Origin: Syngnathus acus
Taxonomy: Eukaryota; Chordata; Actinopteri; Syngnathiformes; Syngnathidae
Reading direction: 5' to 3'
Assembly: GCF_901709675.1 (NCBI RefSeq)
Contig: NC_051094.1
Coordinates: 17,584,501 to 17,648,500 of the forward strand
Length of the DNA: 64,000 nucleotides
Below the pieces are notes generated by a model. The model was not told where the DNA came from. It saw only the letters and a list, made by a program, of their open reading frames with translations, and did not search any database. The translations under genes and the position numbers were made by a program. This document shows positions 1 to 13,100 of the stretch, in pieces (within the stretch, counting starts at the first letter, position 1; each line of letters starts with the position of its first letter).

Positions 1-1169
1 GAGTGACACGGAAGGTTTGAAAAACTATTATGGCTTTTACGCACGCCCGGTCCTACTCTATGGAGCTCTCTTTCACCTCCGTGGATGGAAGTCGGGGGCC
101 GGCGCTCGGCCGGGTGGCTGTCTGGGGACGGTGGATGGGGCTCGGACATGGGTTTTCCGCACGCCCGGTCCTACTCTACGGAGCTCTCTTTTACCTCCGT
201 GGATGGAAGTCGGGGGCCGGCGCTCGACCGGGTGGCTGTCCGGGGACGGTGGATGGGGCTCGGACATGGCTTTTACGCACGCCTGGTCCTATTCTATGGA
301 GCTCTCTTCCACCTCCGTGGCTGGAAGTGCCACCTCCGGGGATGGAAGTCAACGCCGCCACACGCCTGGAAGTCGACGCTGGTGCTTGGGGCCGTGTGGC
401 GGTGAACTATTTATGTTATAATTATTTGATATATTTTATTTCGTGTAGCAACTTGTATATGTTTTTATCGTTACAGTTCAGTAGTTGTTGGTTCGTTGAA
501 CTCTTGTTTTGTTAAATAAAGAGCAGTTTACCAAACCCACGTCTTTCCTTGTACTTTGTTAACGCTACAATATAGTTATATACTAGATCTGTGGAATAAC
601 GAGGCTGACGTCAGGGCGCACGCGCGGCGTTGTTGTCAAAGGACGAGGAATTTGATTGATGGATTTAATGATTTGAAGTGACACAGATGGTTTGATAATA
701 TTATTGCTTATATAATAGTTATTTGACATATCATTTATATATCGTTATATGGGCCTGTGGAATATTTTGAAGCGCACCCGGCCGGCATTGTTGACGTAAA
801 GGACGATCGATGGATTTAAATGATTTGGAGTGACACAGATGGTTTGATACTATTATTGCTTATATACTAGTTATTTGATATATAATTTATATATCGTTAT
901 ATGGGCCTGTGGAATATTTTAAAGTGAATGTTACGTCAGGCCCGTTCTCTGCTCTTCGTTTGTGTTTATGTCACGTTAGCATACCTATCGTTTAGCCTGT
1001 TGTTGCTCGTTCATGTCTGTTCTTGGTGTTGGATTTTGTCGAATAAATTTCCCCCAAAATGCGACTTATACTCCAGAGCGACTTATATATGTTTTTTTCA
1101 CGTTATTGTGCATTTTATGGCTAATGCGACCTATATTCCGGAGCGACTTTTAGTCCGAAAAATATGGTA
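1..1169 (+). mobile_element. Half copy of a foldback DNA element (TACCGTA family)
   Basis: This matches the right half of the fuller elements at 8787-10653 and (reversed) 12325-15690. In order it has a 118-bp tandem array, a block with AATAAA near 517, the GCTGACGTCAGG block near 602, AT-rich spacers, and a terminal stretch with GCGACTTATA repeats ending AATATGGTAT near 1169. The left half is missing or lies outside the window. It is non-autonomous; no transposase is visible. Confidence 0.6.
17..400 (+). repeat. 118-bp tandem repeat, about three copies
   Basis: Copies begin near 31, 150 and 268 with GCTTTTACGCACGCC or close variants, giving a period of 118-119 bp. The unit is GC-rich and open in several frames on both strands, so the long frames here are a by-product of the repeat. 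The same unit recurs at 9350-9580, 9835-10010 and 14935-15300, always inside the same transposon family. Confidence 0.8.
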
Positions 1170-1300
1170 TATAATATAAATCGTTTTTGTATTATATTCA
1201 CCTTGGTAGCCCACCAAGCAGGAATATTTTTTTAACAAAACTGTTGAAATTGAGTGATGGAATTAATGGTTTTTGGGTTGCTATACTGCCAAAATCCAGG

Positions 1301-1460
1301 AGTCTGTGGCCCCTGTCCCCCAATAGGGGCTTGTGGCCCATGGCCCCCTGCGGCCTCCAATGGGGGCCTGTGGCCCTAGGCCCACTGCGGCCCCCATTGG
1401 GGGGGGCCTTCGGCCTCTGGCCCCCTGCGGCCCCCAGTGGGGCATGCGGCCCCCAGACCC
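1301..1460. repeat. GC-rich imperfect short repeat
   Basis: Repeated blocks of the type TGCGGCCCCCAATGGGG and TGTGGCCC alternate through the stretch. No coding support is seen. The sequence just after it (1465-1500) resembles one end of the element at 31281-31520. Confidence 0.5.
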
Positions 1461-1510
1461 GAGCTACTTTTCCGTGTTTTTTTTCATTTGCGGTTCACAT
1501 ATCTGCACAG

Positions 1511-2052
1511 TGCCAAAACCACCAGTAAATGGTGTACTGACCATGGCATTACTGTCCTTGATTGGCCTGCCAATTCCCCTGACCTGAACCCCATAGAGAA
1601 TTTGTTGGATATTGTGAAGAAGAAGCTGAAAGACACCAGACCCAACAATGCAAATGAGCTAAACGGCTGCTGTTGAAGCATCCTGGGCATCCATAACACC
1701 TTAGCAATGCCACAGGCTGATTGCCTCCATGCCACGCCGCATTGGATGCAGTAATCCGTGCAAAAGGATTCCCAACCAAGTTCTGAGTGCATTAATGGAC
1801 ATTGTCAAATGTTTGATTTTGTTTTGCTGTTATAAATCTTTTTTTTACTTGGTCTGAGGAAATATTCTAATATTTTGAGATAGGATTTTTGACTTTTCTT
1901 TAGCTGTAAGCCATAATCAGCAATATTAAAATAATAAAAGGCTTGCAATATTTCAGTTGATTTGTAATGAGTCCAGAATGTATGACATTTTTGTTTTTTT
2001 AATTTCATTTGAGAAAATAAAGAACTTTATCACAATGTTCTAATTTTCTGAG
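1511..2052 (+). mobile_element. Tc1-like element, family A, 5'-truncated
   Basis: The stretch encodes the end of a Tc1 transposase, with SPDLNPIEN (third catalytic residue E) and downstream residues, followed by a long terminal inverted repeat that ends in CAGTCCTG at 2052. It matches the right part of the family A element at 32131-35890. The N-terminal two thirds and the left inverted repeat are absent, so it is dead. Confidence 0.8.
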
Positions 2053-2220
2053 ACAGTCCTGAAAACTACATATCAAATAGCTATAATATAAACAACAATT
2101 TTATAAAACCATCTGTGCCACTCCAAATCATTAAATCCATCGATCGAATTCTTCGTCCTTTATGTAAACAACGCCGCGTGTGCGGCGTGCTGCTGACGTC
2201 GTCAGTTGCAGTACAAATTA

Positions 2221-3450
2221 CAGTAATCCCTCGCTACATTGCGGTTCGTTTATCGCGGTTTCACTACATCGCGGATTCTTTTTCCCAAATTTAAAAAAAA
2301 AAAAAATTCAAAATAAAACTTTTAAATTGAGGAATTATTGCACGAATGTTGCCCACACGTCAGCAGAAGGCAGGGAGTGCCCACACAATTGCGTACACTT
2401 GTACCTTTTCATTAATTTTTTTTATAATAATAGGAGTTCTAAAAACACATTTAAGAGTGTTATACCTTGTTATAGAAAAATCGTTATAATAATAAAACAG
2501 TTCTAAAAACATATTTACAGTATGTACACTTGTACCTTGTTATTAAAATTGTTATAATAATAAATGCTGTTCTAAAAACATATTTACAGTATGTGTTAAG
2601 AATTCTCCATGTTATTTATGTTATTCAGCCGTGCTTTGATTTGAGGTAGGGTGCTTTATTTTGAAGGCCGTTTTCAGCTAATACCATTTCAAATCATTAA
2701 ATCTTCTGACTCCGGAAGTCAATGAATGGACCTCATTATCAGTGAGGCTCCAATTATTCCACAGCCATAGTGCGCCCTCATGGGGTTTAAAGTCAAAATA
2801 ACATGTGAAGTGATCAACTATACTCGTAAGTAAGTAATGTGTTAATGATCAAGTAAAAATTTGGGAATAATTTCACATATAAGTGGCTCCTGAGTATAAG
2901 TCACCCCCCCACCCAAACTATCAAATAAACCACGACTTATACTCCGAAAAATACGGCAAATGCATGTTATTATTAGAACATTAAATAATAGTTTCAAAAA
3001 TGTAAATAATATAATAATAGTATATATTACATACAGAAAATATTGTATAAATATTGAAAATATAAATATACGCGTGTGTGTGTGGGTGCGTGTGTAATAT
3101 GTAGATATAACGTTCTGTTGTTAACCTTGGTTAAACAGGGACCTCTAGTGGTCACAAGTTACCATAGCAGCGCTATGCGCATTTTGTAGATGTATATGGA
3201 GATGTAGCTAAAGTATACATACGTAAGTATAAAGTATACATAATTTTATTATTATAACAACTTTTTATAACAAGGTACAATACTGTAAATATGTTTTCAG
3301 AAGTCTTATAACAACCTATTTTATAACAAAGTACAGCACTGCACATATGTTTTTAGAACTCTTATAACAACTTTTTTTTTGGCAGAAAAAAAATCTGCGA
3401 TACAGTGAAATCGCGATAAACGAACCGCGAAGTAGCGAGGGATCACTGCA
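2221..3450. mobile_element. Non-autonomous DNA element with CAGTRATCCCTCGCTAC inverted ends
   Basis: The left end CAGTAATCCCTCGCTACATT and the right end, which reads CAGTGATCCCTCGCTACTTC on the other strand, form an inverted repeat of about 65 bp. Nine bases, TACAAATTA, flank the element at 2212-2220 and 3451-3459, consistent with a target duplication. Subterminal tracts with repeated GTTCTAAAAACA and CTTATAACAAC motifs are also inverted. Another fragment ending CGAAAAATACGG (about 2820-2960) appears to be nested inside. No coding capacity is seen. Confidence 0.65.
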
Positions 3451-3519
3451 TACAAATTAAAGGTACGGTGGTACCTCTACTTAAAAAAGGCCTATACTTA
3501 CGAACCTTTCGAGATACGA

Positions 3520-3800
3520 ACACCTTCTCTATACTGACAAAAGATTTCTGAAACACTCGTCCTTGAACAAGCACACAAATGTTGGAACACTGCTGTAAAA
3601 ATTAAATTTGACCAGACACTTCTTTGAGATTCTGATGTTGGGGGACTGCAATGATTTGTGTGGATTGATGCCTCCAACAACGGAACATTTTGATCCCTCC
3701 ACTTCGTCATCATTGAGTTTTTGGACTACAAAAGTCTTTCCGAGTAATAAAGATGGCGGACTTTCAAAACCGTTTGGCAACACCTATTACCTTGTTTGGT
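3520..3800 (-). pseudogene. THAP-domain first-exon fragment (duplicate)
   Basis: Read on the minus strand, the stretch aligns with exon 1 and upstream sequence of the THAP gene at 25605-25950. It keeps KCSVVG, INPH and KDECFRN, but the zinc-binding cysteine of SVVGC reads SVVGG and the C-x2-H end of the THAP zinc site is lost. The upstream sequence with AAGATGGCGG (near 3750) is shared by both copies, so the duplication included the promoter. No downstream exons follow. Confidence 0.75.
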
Positions 3801-3999
3801 TTGTCCCGCCCCAATGGATGTGATGTAATAGATAAAAATACGTAATACGCAAATATATTTGTAAATAATAGATATTACAACACCACATTTACAATTAAAG
3901 TATGTTTGGCTGAAATTGTGGAATTTACATTTTGATAAAGACTTGAGATGACTAAGGTCTGTTCTTAAAATGATACCAGTATAACTTTCCCTCTTTTAG

Positions 4000-4144
4000 G
4001 GACATTTCTCGGGGGTATGAGACAGTTCCCATAAACTGTGTTAATGGGATTGACAATGAACAATATCCTGGAAACTTCAACTACATACCAGACAACTGTG
4101 TCACTTCCCCAGTAAATGTCAGCAAGGACATAACTCACCTGCGG
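4000..4144 (+). CDS. ehmt1-like: ehmt1-like exon: pre-SET start
   Basis: The acceptor CTCTTTTAG precedes and the donor GTAAGA follows. The exon opens with the last base of a codon and reads [13 protein letters not shown] through VSKDITHLR. It ends in phase 0. Confidence 0.9.
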
Positions 4145-7100
4145 GTAAGATTTCAGCATTGAATAATGAAATGATGACAATAATATAAATGAAGAAACTT
4201 TGAACAGAACAAGAGCACAGCGCTAGCTAGCTAGTGTTAGCTGCTGGTGCTAGCCCACATTTAAACTTATTTTTTACGATTAGTGAACCAATTGACCAGT
4301 TCAGTGCCAGCCATTTACTGTACTCTTTTCTTTCAGAGGAACACAATAGTAAGATATAGTTGTACCAATGTAATTTATGTTATTACAACACGGGACACAG
4401 CACTGCAACATTATACCCTCATTTGATTTGGACACGGAATTGCCATTTTTGTACGAGATGACAGTCACTAGCCATCCCCATTTCAACAGTCTTCATCCTG
4501 GTAAAATGTTCCATGCATGTCGAACCAGGAGGAGACTTAGTTGGGGCACACTTAAAAAGCATGTCTCACATCTGGCCTTAAAACGCCTTGGTGTCCCCCT
4601 AATTACCTAATTAGATTTTTTCGCCCATGACTCGCTTCTGGATAAGTGGAGGAAAATAGATGTACAGTATGTAATCGCCAGTAAATTCTAACAACCAATC
4701 CAGATTGGAAATTCTACCAATCATAATATCCTCTTCAGTCAGAAAGTAATGTATGTATGCCCGTGACAATATTTTAAAAATTGTAATTTAGCTTTAGTTT
4801 ACAGTTTTAAATTCCATTTTTATATGACCCGACAGACCATATTTTTATGGACGTTAGTGCTGATTATTACTGCTTATGGTAATGCCACATCTTTGGTTAG
4901 TTTTATAATCTTGGGTGCAGCTAAAGTCACTTATTTTCAAATCCCTGATGAGACAAGAGTCAATTTACAATTTCATCATTTATGGAGGTTATGTAACGGC
5001 TCTTTAACTGTCTCATTTAGCATTGCAGTTGCACAGATGACTGCTCATCCAGTACCTGCACTTGTGGTCAGCTCAGTCTGCAATCTTGGTATGATAGTGT
5101 AAGTCTGACACAACAAAATGTTTCCTCAGTTTTATTTAGTGCTCATGCCACATTCTACTTTGATTATGTCATTAGCAGCAATTTTACAAAACATGTCTGT
5201 ATGTAGGATGGCCGCCTGTTACTGGATTTTGCTCAGCAAGATCCTCCAGTGCTCTTTGAGTGTAACCATGCTTGCTCATGTTGGAGGACCTGCAAGAACC
5301 GAGTTGTTCAAAATGGACTGAGGTGAGACAATCTAAAATGTTTTCAAGCAATTGGCTTATAGTGTACATTAGTGGGCGATATCTTTTTGTTCCTTTTTAG
5401 TTACTTTTTATTGGTTCGAACTTCTTATTGTAATAATACTTGATCCTATATATTTAATTAAATCGTATGGTAATTTCCCGCCACCTCACGATTTGAGCTC
5501 ATCAGCCCCTTATGATGAAAAAAATTAATGGATCACGTTTTCCCTCGCCCGGACGCGGGTCACCGGGGCCCCCCTCTGGAGCCAGGCCTGGAGGCGGGGC
5601 TCGAAGGCGAGCGTCTGGTGGCCGGGCCTTCGCCCATGGGGCCCGGCCGGGCTCAGCCCGAAAAGGAAACGTGGGTCCCCCTTCCCATGGGCTCACCACC
5701 TGTGGGAGGGGCCAAAGGGGTCGGGTGCATTGCAAGCTGGGCGGCGGCCAAAGGCAGGGACCTTGGCGGTCTGATCCCCGGCTGCAGAAGCTGGCTCTTG
5801 GGACATGGAATGTCACCTCTCTGGCTGGAAAGGAGCCCGAGCTGGTGTGCGAGGCAGAAAAGTTCCGACTAGATATAGTCGGACTTGCCTCCACGCACAG
5901 TTTGGGTTCCGGTACAAGCCCTCTCGAGAGGGGCTGGACTCTCTTCCACTCTGGAGTTGCCCACGGTGAGAGGCGTCGAGCAGGTGTGGGTATACTTATT
6001 GCCCCCCGGCTGGGCGCCTGCACATTGGGGTTCACCCCGGTGAACGAGAGGGTAGCCTCCCTCCGCCTTCGGGTGGGGGGACGGGTCCTGACTGTTGTTT
6101 GTGTCTATGCACCAAACGGCAGCTCAGAGTACCCACCCTTTTTGGAGTCCCTGGAGGAAGTGCTGGAGGGCGCTCCTTCTGGGGACTCCATCGTTCTACT
6201 GGGTGACTTCAATGCTCACGTGGGCAATGACAGTGAGACCTGGAAGGGCGTGATTGGGAGGAACGCCCCCCCCCGATCTGAACCCGAGCGGTGTTCTATT
6301 ATTGGACTTCTGTGCTCGACACGGATTTTCTATAATGAACACCATGTTCAAACATAAGGGTGTCCATGTGTGCACTTGGCACCAGGACACCCTAGGCCGC
6401 AGTTCGATGATCGACTTTGTAGTCGTGTCATCGGATTTGCGGCCGCATGTTTTGGACACTCGGACGAAGAGAGGGGCGGAGCTGTCAACTGATCACCACC
6501 TGGTGGTGGGTTGGCTCCGATGGTGGGGGAAGATGCCGGTCCGACCTGGCAGACCCAAACGTTCTGTGAGGGTCTGCTGGGAACGTCTGGCGGAATCCCC
6601 TGTCAGGAAGAGCTTCAACTCCCACCTCCGGCAGAGCTTTTCCCACGTCCCGGGGGAGGCGGGGGACATTGAGTCCGAGTGGACCTTGTTCCGCGCCTCC
6701 ATTGTTGAGGCGGCCGACCGGAGCTGTGGCCGTAAGGTCATTGGTGCCTGTCGTGGCGGCAATCCCCGAACCCGCTGGTGGACACCGGCGGTAAGGGATG
6801 CCGTCAAGCTGAAGAAGGAGTCCTATCGGGCCGTTTTGGCCTGCGGGACTCCGGAGGCAGCTGACAGGTACCGGGTGGCCAAGCGGAACGCGGCTTCGGC
6901 GGTTGCTGAGGCAAAAACCCGGGCGTGGGAGGAGTTTGGCGAGGCCATGGAGAATGACTTCCGGACGGCTTCGAGGAAATTCTGGTCCACCATCCGGCGT
7001 CTCAGGAGGGGAAAGCAGTGCAACGTCAACACTGTTTACAGTGGAGATGGCGTGCTGCTGACCTCGACTCGGGACGTCGTGTGTCGGTGGGGAGAATACT

Positions 7101-10100
7101 TCGAAGACCTCCTCAATTCCACCGACACGCCTTCCATTGTGGAAGCAGGGCCTGGGGACTCTGAGGCGGACTCTCCAATCTCTGGGGTTGAAGTCACTGA
7201 GGTAGTTAAAAAACTCCTCGGTGGCAAGGCCCCGGGGGTGGATGAGATCCGCCCGGATTTCTTAAGGGCTCTGGATGTTGTGGGGCTGTCATGGCTGACA
7301 CGTCTCTACAGCATCGCGTGGACATCGGGGACAGTGCCTCTGGATTGGCAGACTGGGGTGGTGGTTCCCCTCTTTAAGAAGGGGGACCGGAGGGTGTGTT
7401 CCAATTACAGGGGAATTACACTCCTCAGCCTCCCTGGTAAGGTCTATTCAGGGGTGCTGGAGAGGAGGGTCCGTCGGGAGGTCGAACCTCGGATTCAGGA
7501 GGAACAGTGTGGCTTTCGTCCTGGCCGTGGAACAGTGGACCAGCTCTTCACCCTCAACAGGATCCTCGAGGGTGCATGGGAGTTCGCCCAACCAGTCCAC
7601 ATGTGTTTTGTGGACTTGGAGAAGGCGTTCGACCGTGTCCCTCGGGAGGTTCTGTGGGGGGTGCTTCGGGAGTACGGGGTACCGAGCCAACTGATAAGGG
7701 CGGTTCGGTCCCTGTATCACCGTTGCCAGAGTTTGGTCCGCATTTCCGGCAGTAAGTCGGATTCGTTCCCGGTGAGGGTTGGACTCCGCCAAGGCTGCCC
7801 TTTGTCACCGATTCTGTTCATAATTTTTATGGACAGAATTTCTAGGTGCAGCCGAGGCGTTGAGGGTGTCCGGTTTGGGGACCTCAGCATCGCGTCTCTG
7901 CTTTTTGCAGACGACGTTGTGCTGTTGGCTTCTTCAGGCCGTGATCTCCAGCTCTCACTGGAGCGGTTCGCAGCCGAGTGTGAAGCGGTCGGGATGAGGG
8001 TCAGCACCTCCAAATCCGAGTCCATGGTCCTCGATCGGAAAAGGGTGGAATGCCCTCTCCGGATCGGGGATGAGATCCTGCCCCAAGTGGAGGAGTTTAA
8101 GTATCTTGGGGTCTTGTTCACGAGTGAGGGGAGGATGGAGCGCGAGATCGACAGGCGGATCGGTGCAGCTTCGGCAGTAATGCGGACTCTGTACCGGTCC
8201 GTCGTGGTAAAGAGAGAGCTGAGCCAAAAGGCAAAGCTCTCAATTTACCGGTCGATTTACGCTCCTACCCTCACCTATGGTCACGAGCTATGGGTCGTGA
8301 CCGAAAGAACGAGATCCCGGATACAAGCGGCCGAAATGAGTTTTCTCCGCAGGATGTCCGGGCTCTCCCTTAGAGATAGGGTGAGAAGTTCGGTCATCCG
8401 GGAGAGACTCGGAGTAGAGTCGCTACTCCTCCACGTTGAGAGGAGCCAGATGAGGTGGCTCGGGCATCTCATCAGGATGCCTCCTGGACGCCTCCCTGGG
8501 GAGGTGTTCCGGGCATGTCCCACCGGTAGGAGACCCCGGGGACGACCCAGGACGCGCTGGAGAGACTATGTCTCTCGGCTGGCCTGGGAACGCCTTGGGA
8601 TCCCCCGGGATGAGCTAGATGAAGTGGCTGGGGAGAGGGAAGTCTGGGAGTCCCTCCTGAAGCTGCTGCCCCCGCGACCCGACCCCGGATAAGCGGAAGA
8701 AGATGGATGGATGGATGGATGGACATATCAGATGGCTCTCATATTTATAGATGCATATTTTTGTGTTCATTTTATTGTTTTCTTATTACCGTAATTTTCG
8801 GACTATAAGTCGCGTTTTTTTCATAGTTTGGGTGGGGGGGCGACTTATACTCAGGAGCGACTTATATGTGTTTTTTTTTTAAAGCTTTCAAAAAAAAAAA
8901 AAAATAAATAAATAATGAAACCGCGATAAACGAACCGCAATGTAGCAAGGGATTACTGTAATTTGAATTTCAAGTGACGACAGCAGCGCGAAACCATCTG
9001 CGTCACTCCAATTCATTAAACCATCAATCGTCCTTTGTCAACAATGCGTGCGCGCCGCTGACGGCTCTTGCACTTAAAAATATTCCACAGGCCCATATAA
9101 CGATATATAAATTATATATCAAATAACTATTATATAAGCAATAATGTTATCAAACCATCTGTGCACTCTAAATCATTAAATCCATCCATCAAATTCCTCG
9201 TCCTTTGTCAACATCGCCGCGCGTGCGCCCTGACGTCAGCCTCGTCGTTATTCCACAGATCTACTATATAACTATATTGTAGCGTTTACAAAGTTCAAGG
9301 AAAGACGTGGGTTTGGTAAACGGCTCTTTATTTAACAAAACAAACTTACAGGCGTGTGGCGGCGTGGACTTCCAGCCACGGAAGTGAAAGAGAGCTCCAT
9401 AGAATAAGACCGGGCGTGCGTAAAAGCCATGACCGAGCCCCAGCCACTGTCCTCGGACAGCCACCCGGCTGAGCGCCGGCCCTCGACTTCCATCCACGGA
9501 GGTGAAAGAAGGCTCGGTAGAGGAGGACCGGGCGTGCGTAAAAGCATTGTCCGAGTCCCATCCACCGTCCCTGGACGAGTCGATCTTTGTCCTTTATGTA
9601 AACAACCGCCGCGCTGCTGACGCGCGACCGCGACGTCGCGTCGCGCTGCTGACGTCAGCATGACCATTTCCCGTGACTCCCGGTTCAAGATGGTGGACAG
9701 GTCTGCACGTCGTCAACCAGCTAAAGCGATCATCTAGTGTTTCTATGTATCTCTATGAAGCCAAATCCCAAAGTAGTAGTAGAAGAAGAAGCACATGTGA
9801 TTGGCGCTTTGCTGAAGGGCTGCTCACGCGTCACTCGACGGAGCTGTCTTTCACCTCCGTGGATGGAAGTCGAGGGCCGGCGCTCAGCCGGGTGGCTGTC
9901 CGAGGACACTTGCTGGGGCTCGGTCATGGCTTTTACGCACGCCCGGTCTTATTCTATGGAGCTCTCTTTCACTTCCGTGGCTGGAAGTCCACGCCGCCAC
10001 ACGCCTGTAAGTTTGTTTTGTTAAATAAAGAGCCGTTTACCAAACCCACGTCTTTCCTTGAACTTTGTTAACGCTACAATATAGTTATATAGTAGATCTG

Positions 10101-13100
10101 TGGAATAACGACGAGGCTGACGTCAGGGCGCACGCGCGGCGATGTTGACAAAGGACGAGGAATTTGATCGATGGATTTAATGATTTAGAGTACACAGATG
10201 GTTTGATAACATTATTGCTTATATAATAGTTATTTGATATATAATTTATATATCGTTATATGGGCCTGTGGAATATTTTTAAGTGCAAGAGCCGTCAGCG
10301 GCGCGCACGCATTGTTGACAAAGGACAATTGATGGATTTAATGAATTGGAGTGACGCAGATGGTTTTATTAACGTGTTATTTATGTAATAGTTTTTTGAA
10401 TAACTCAGAATTTTACGTCAGGGCCGTTCTCAGCTCTTAGTTTGTGTTTATGTCACGTTAGCATAGCTATCGTTTAGCCTGTTGTTGCTCGTTCATGACT
10501 GTTCTTGGTGTTGGATTTTGTCGAATAAATTGCCCCCCAAAATGCGACTTATACTCCGGAGCGACTTATATATGTTTTTTTTCACTTTTTTGGGCATTTT
10601 ATGGCTGGTGCGACTTATACTCCGGTGCGACTTATAGTCCGAAAATTACGGTATGTTGATTGCTTGTATCTTGTAGAACATTTGAACTCTACTTTGTAAA
10701 TAACTCACGGCTTGCTGCGCCCATATGTTTGTATGGTTTTTGGAGTTTTGTATATTCATTTTCATTAAGTTCGATATTTAGCAACAACCACCCAAATTTT
10801 CCCCCCAACATTTTACTTTCATTATGCTCTATCACAGTCTTACCACACACAAGTAAGGCACATTACTAACATCAACGACAAAAGGATTGTGCACTTGGTG
10901 ACGTGACTTCATTAGATATTTTAGGTGTGCGTCACATGCAGTACATATACTTGAACATGAACTTACTGTGCTAGAAGGCAGATTCAGGAAGAGGAACTCT
11001 GTAAATGCGTGGCTTTAGTTCCCAAAAGTTCGTAAAATATCCCCTCTCTGAGCCGTCACCTTATCATGCGCCCCACTGATCCTAGGAACTAAGTTGTGTG
11101 GGACTTTATGACCTTGGCAGGGTAATCCATTGAAAAGAGATCCAAGGTGAGGGACCAGACAAAATAAAAATAATTATATCTAGCAGCTGTAAAAGACACT
11201 CACAACCAGGATACATAGGACAAGAGGTCTATCAAATCAAAAACGTTTTCAAAAACGTCAAAAACTAGTCCTTGATGTGTTTTTCAGGAGTATGTGCCCA
11301 GGTCCAGACCCTAAAAAAACAGCATTACTTTTCTTTGCAAACAGCAAATCACCAGCGGCAACAGCGTGCGATGAAACAAGGAGCGTTTAATAATTTTTCA
11401 TTTTATACATGTTTTAATGAAACAACCAAAGTGTCTCGTAGCATGTGGAATAATATCAACCACAGAATTCCTTTCAGTTTTTTTTGTAGGTGACCTTTTC
11501 TGAATATTAAGTCAGAAAAAAAAATGTCTGATGAAATTATTAATTAAATAACTCCTTGTTCCTAGAGTCCGACTTCAGCTCTTCAAAACGGAGAAAATGG
11601 GCTGGGGAGTGAGACTCATGCAGGATGTTCCACGGGGGACATTTATTTGCGAGTGAGGAAAATGTTCTTAATTCAAATAATAAATTTGGTGACTTGTTTT
11701 TTAACATGAACTGTATAAAACTGTCATTTTTGCAGGTATGTTGGTGAGATCATAACTGACACAGAAGCTGACACAAGAGAGAATGATTCTTTTCTCTTTA
11801 CACTAAACGATAAGGTGGGTTGATGCTTTTTGATTAGCTCAGACCATTTTATGCATGTTCATTAAGTGAGGCTTTACTAGAGTTGAGGAGACTTTTTTTC
11901 TGTTCTCCATCAGCAGGTTTTGCATGGTTTTTTTCTGTACCATTATGAAATCTGTGCACCCCAATTGGTGCACCCTACAGCCCTTGGCTTAATTTGGCAG
12001 TTTTTCTAATCAACACATTGAGAGCAAGTAAAGCTTGTTGTCTTTGTCATCCTGTGCAGGTAGATGACATACATTGCATTGATGCAAGACTTTTTGGTAA
12101 CATTGGCCGCTTCATTAACCATTTATGTGAGCCCAACCTATTGGCCCTGAAGGTATTCACCATGCATCAAGATTTGCGGTTTCCAAGGATTGCTTTCTTC
12201 TCCAGCAGAACCATTAAAGCTGGTGACCAAATCGGGTGAGTGATAAAACAGTCTGTTGAGCCCTAATGACCTATTGTTGTGTACATTGCTGAATCAGTAC
12301 AGAAAAAAAACGATTTATATTATATACCGTATTTTTCGGACTAAAAGTCGCTCCGGAATATAGGTCGCATTAGCCATAAAATGCACAATAACGTGACAAA
12401 AAACATATACAGTGCCTTGCGAAAGTATTCGGCCCCCTTGAACCTTTCAACATTTCGCGACATTTCAGGCTTCAAACATAAAGATATAAAAGTTTAATTT
12501 TTTGTCAAGAATCAAAAACAAGTAGGACACAATCGTGAAGTGGAACAAAATGTATTGGATAATTTAAACTGTTTTAACAAATGAAAAACTGAAAAGTGGG
12601 GCGTGCAATATTATTCGGCCCCCTTGCACTAATATTTTGTAGCGCCACCTTTTGCTGCAATTACAGCTGCAAGTCGCTTGAGGTATGTCTCTATCAGTTT
12701 TGCACATCGAGAGACTGGAATTCTTGCCCATTCTTCCTTGCAAAACAGCCCGAGCTCAGTGAGGTTGGATGGAGAGCGTTTGTGAACAGCAGTCTTCAGC
12801 TCTTTCCACAGATTCTCGATTGGATTCAGGTCTGGACTTTGACTTGGCCATTCTAACACCTGGATACGTCTATTTGTGAACCATTCCATTGTAGATTTGG
12901 CTTTATGTTTTGGATCATTGTCCTGTTGGAAGATAAATCTCCGTCCCAGTCTCAGGTCTTTTGCAGACTCCAACAGGTTTTCTTCCAGAATGGTCCTGTA
13001 TTTGGCTCCATCCATCTTCCCATCAATTTTAGCCATCTTCCCTGTCCCTGCTGAAGAAAAGCAGGCCCAAACCATGATGCTGCCACCACCATGTTTGACA

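Larger units (their letters stand above)
5512..8725 (+). mobile_element. Nearly full-length LINE (endonuclease plus reverse transcriptase) with (ATGG)n tail
   Basis: The element sits in an EHMT-like intron in the sense direction. A GC-rich 5' region is followed by an endonuclease, a reverse transcriptase and a (TGGA)n tail at 8703-8722. Two more copies are at 29790-31088 and 62963-64000 on the minus strand. It belongs to the fish LINEs loosely grouped with RTE-type elements; I am not sure of the clade. Confidence 0.9.
8787..10653. mobile_element. Foldback DNA element with inverted arms of about 500 bp
   Basis: It opens with TACCGTAATTTTCGGACTAT and closes with the inverse ending ATTACGGTA. 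Inside, about 9040-9530 is repeated in inverse orientation at 9850-10340, mirrored about position 9680. The arms include GTTAAATAAAGAGC, GGGCGCACGCGCGGC, TGACGTCAG and TATATATCGTTATATGG. Each arm holds a 118-bp repeat block. The loop near 9590-9830 is unique. No transposase is encoded. Confidence 0.75.

Noticed and set aside
1187-1587. Short ORFs of 84-113 codons
   Set aside because: They span a GC-rich simple repeat joined to a truncated Tc1 fragment, with no independent coding support.
5502-6035. 177-codon minus-strand frame
   Set aside because: It is the shadow of the GC-rich 5' part of the LINE on the other strand.
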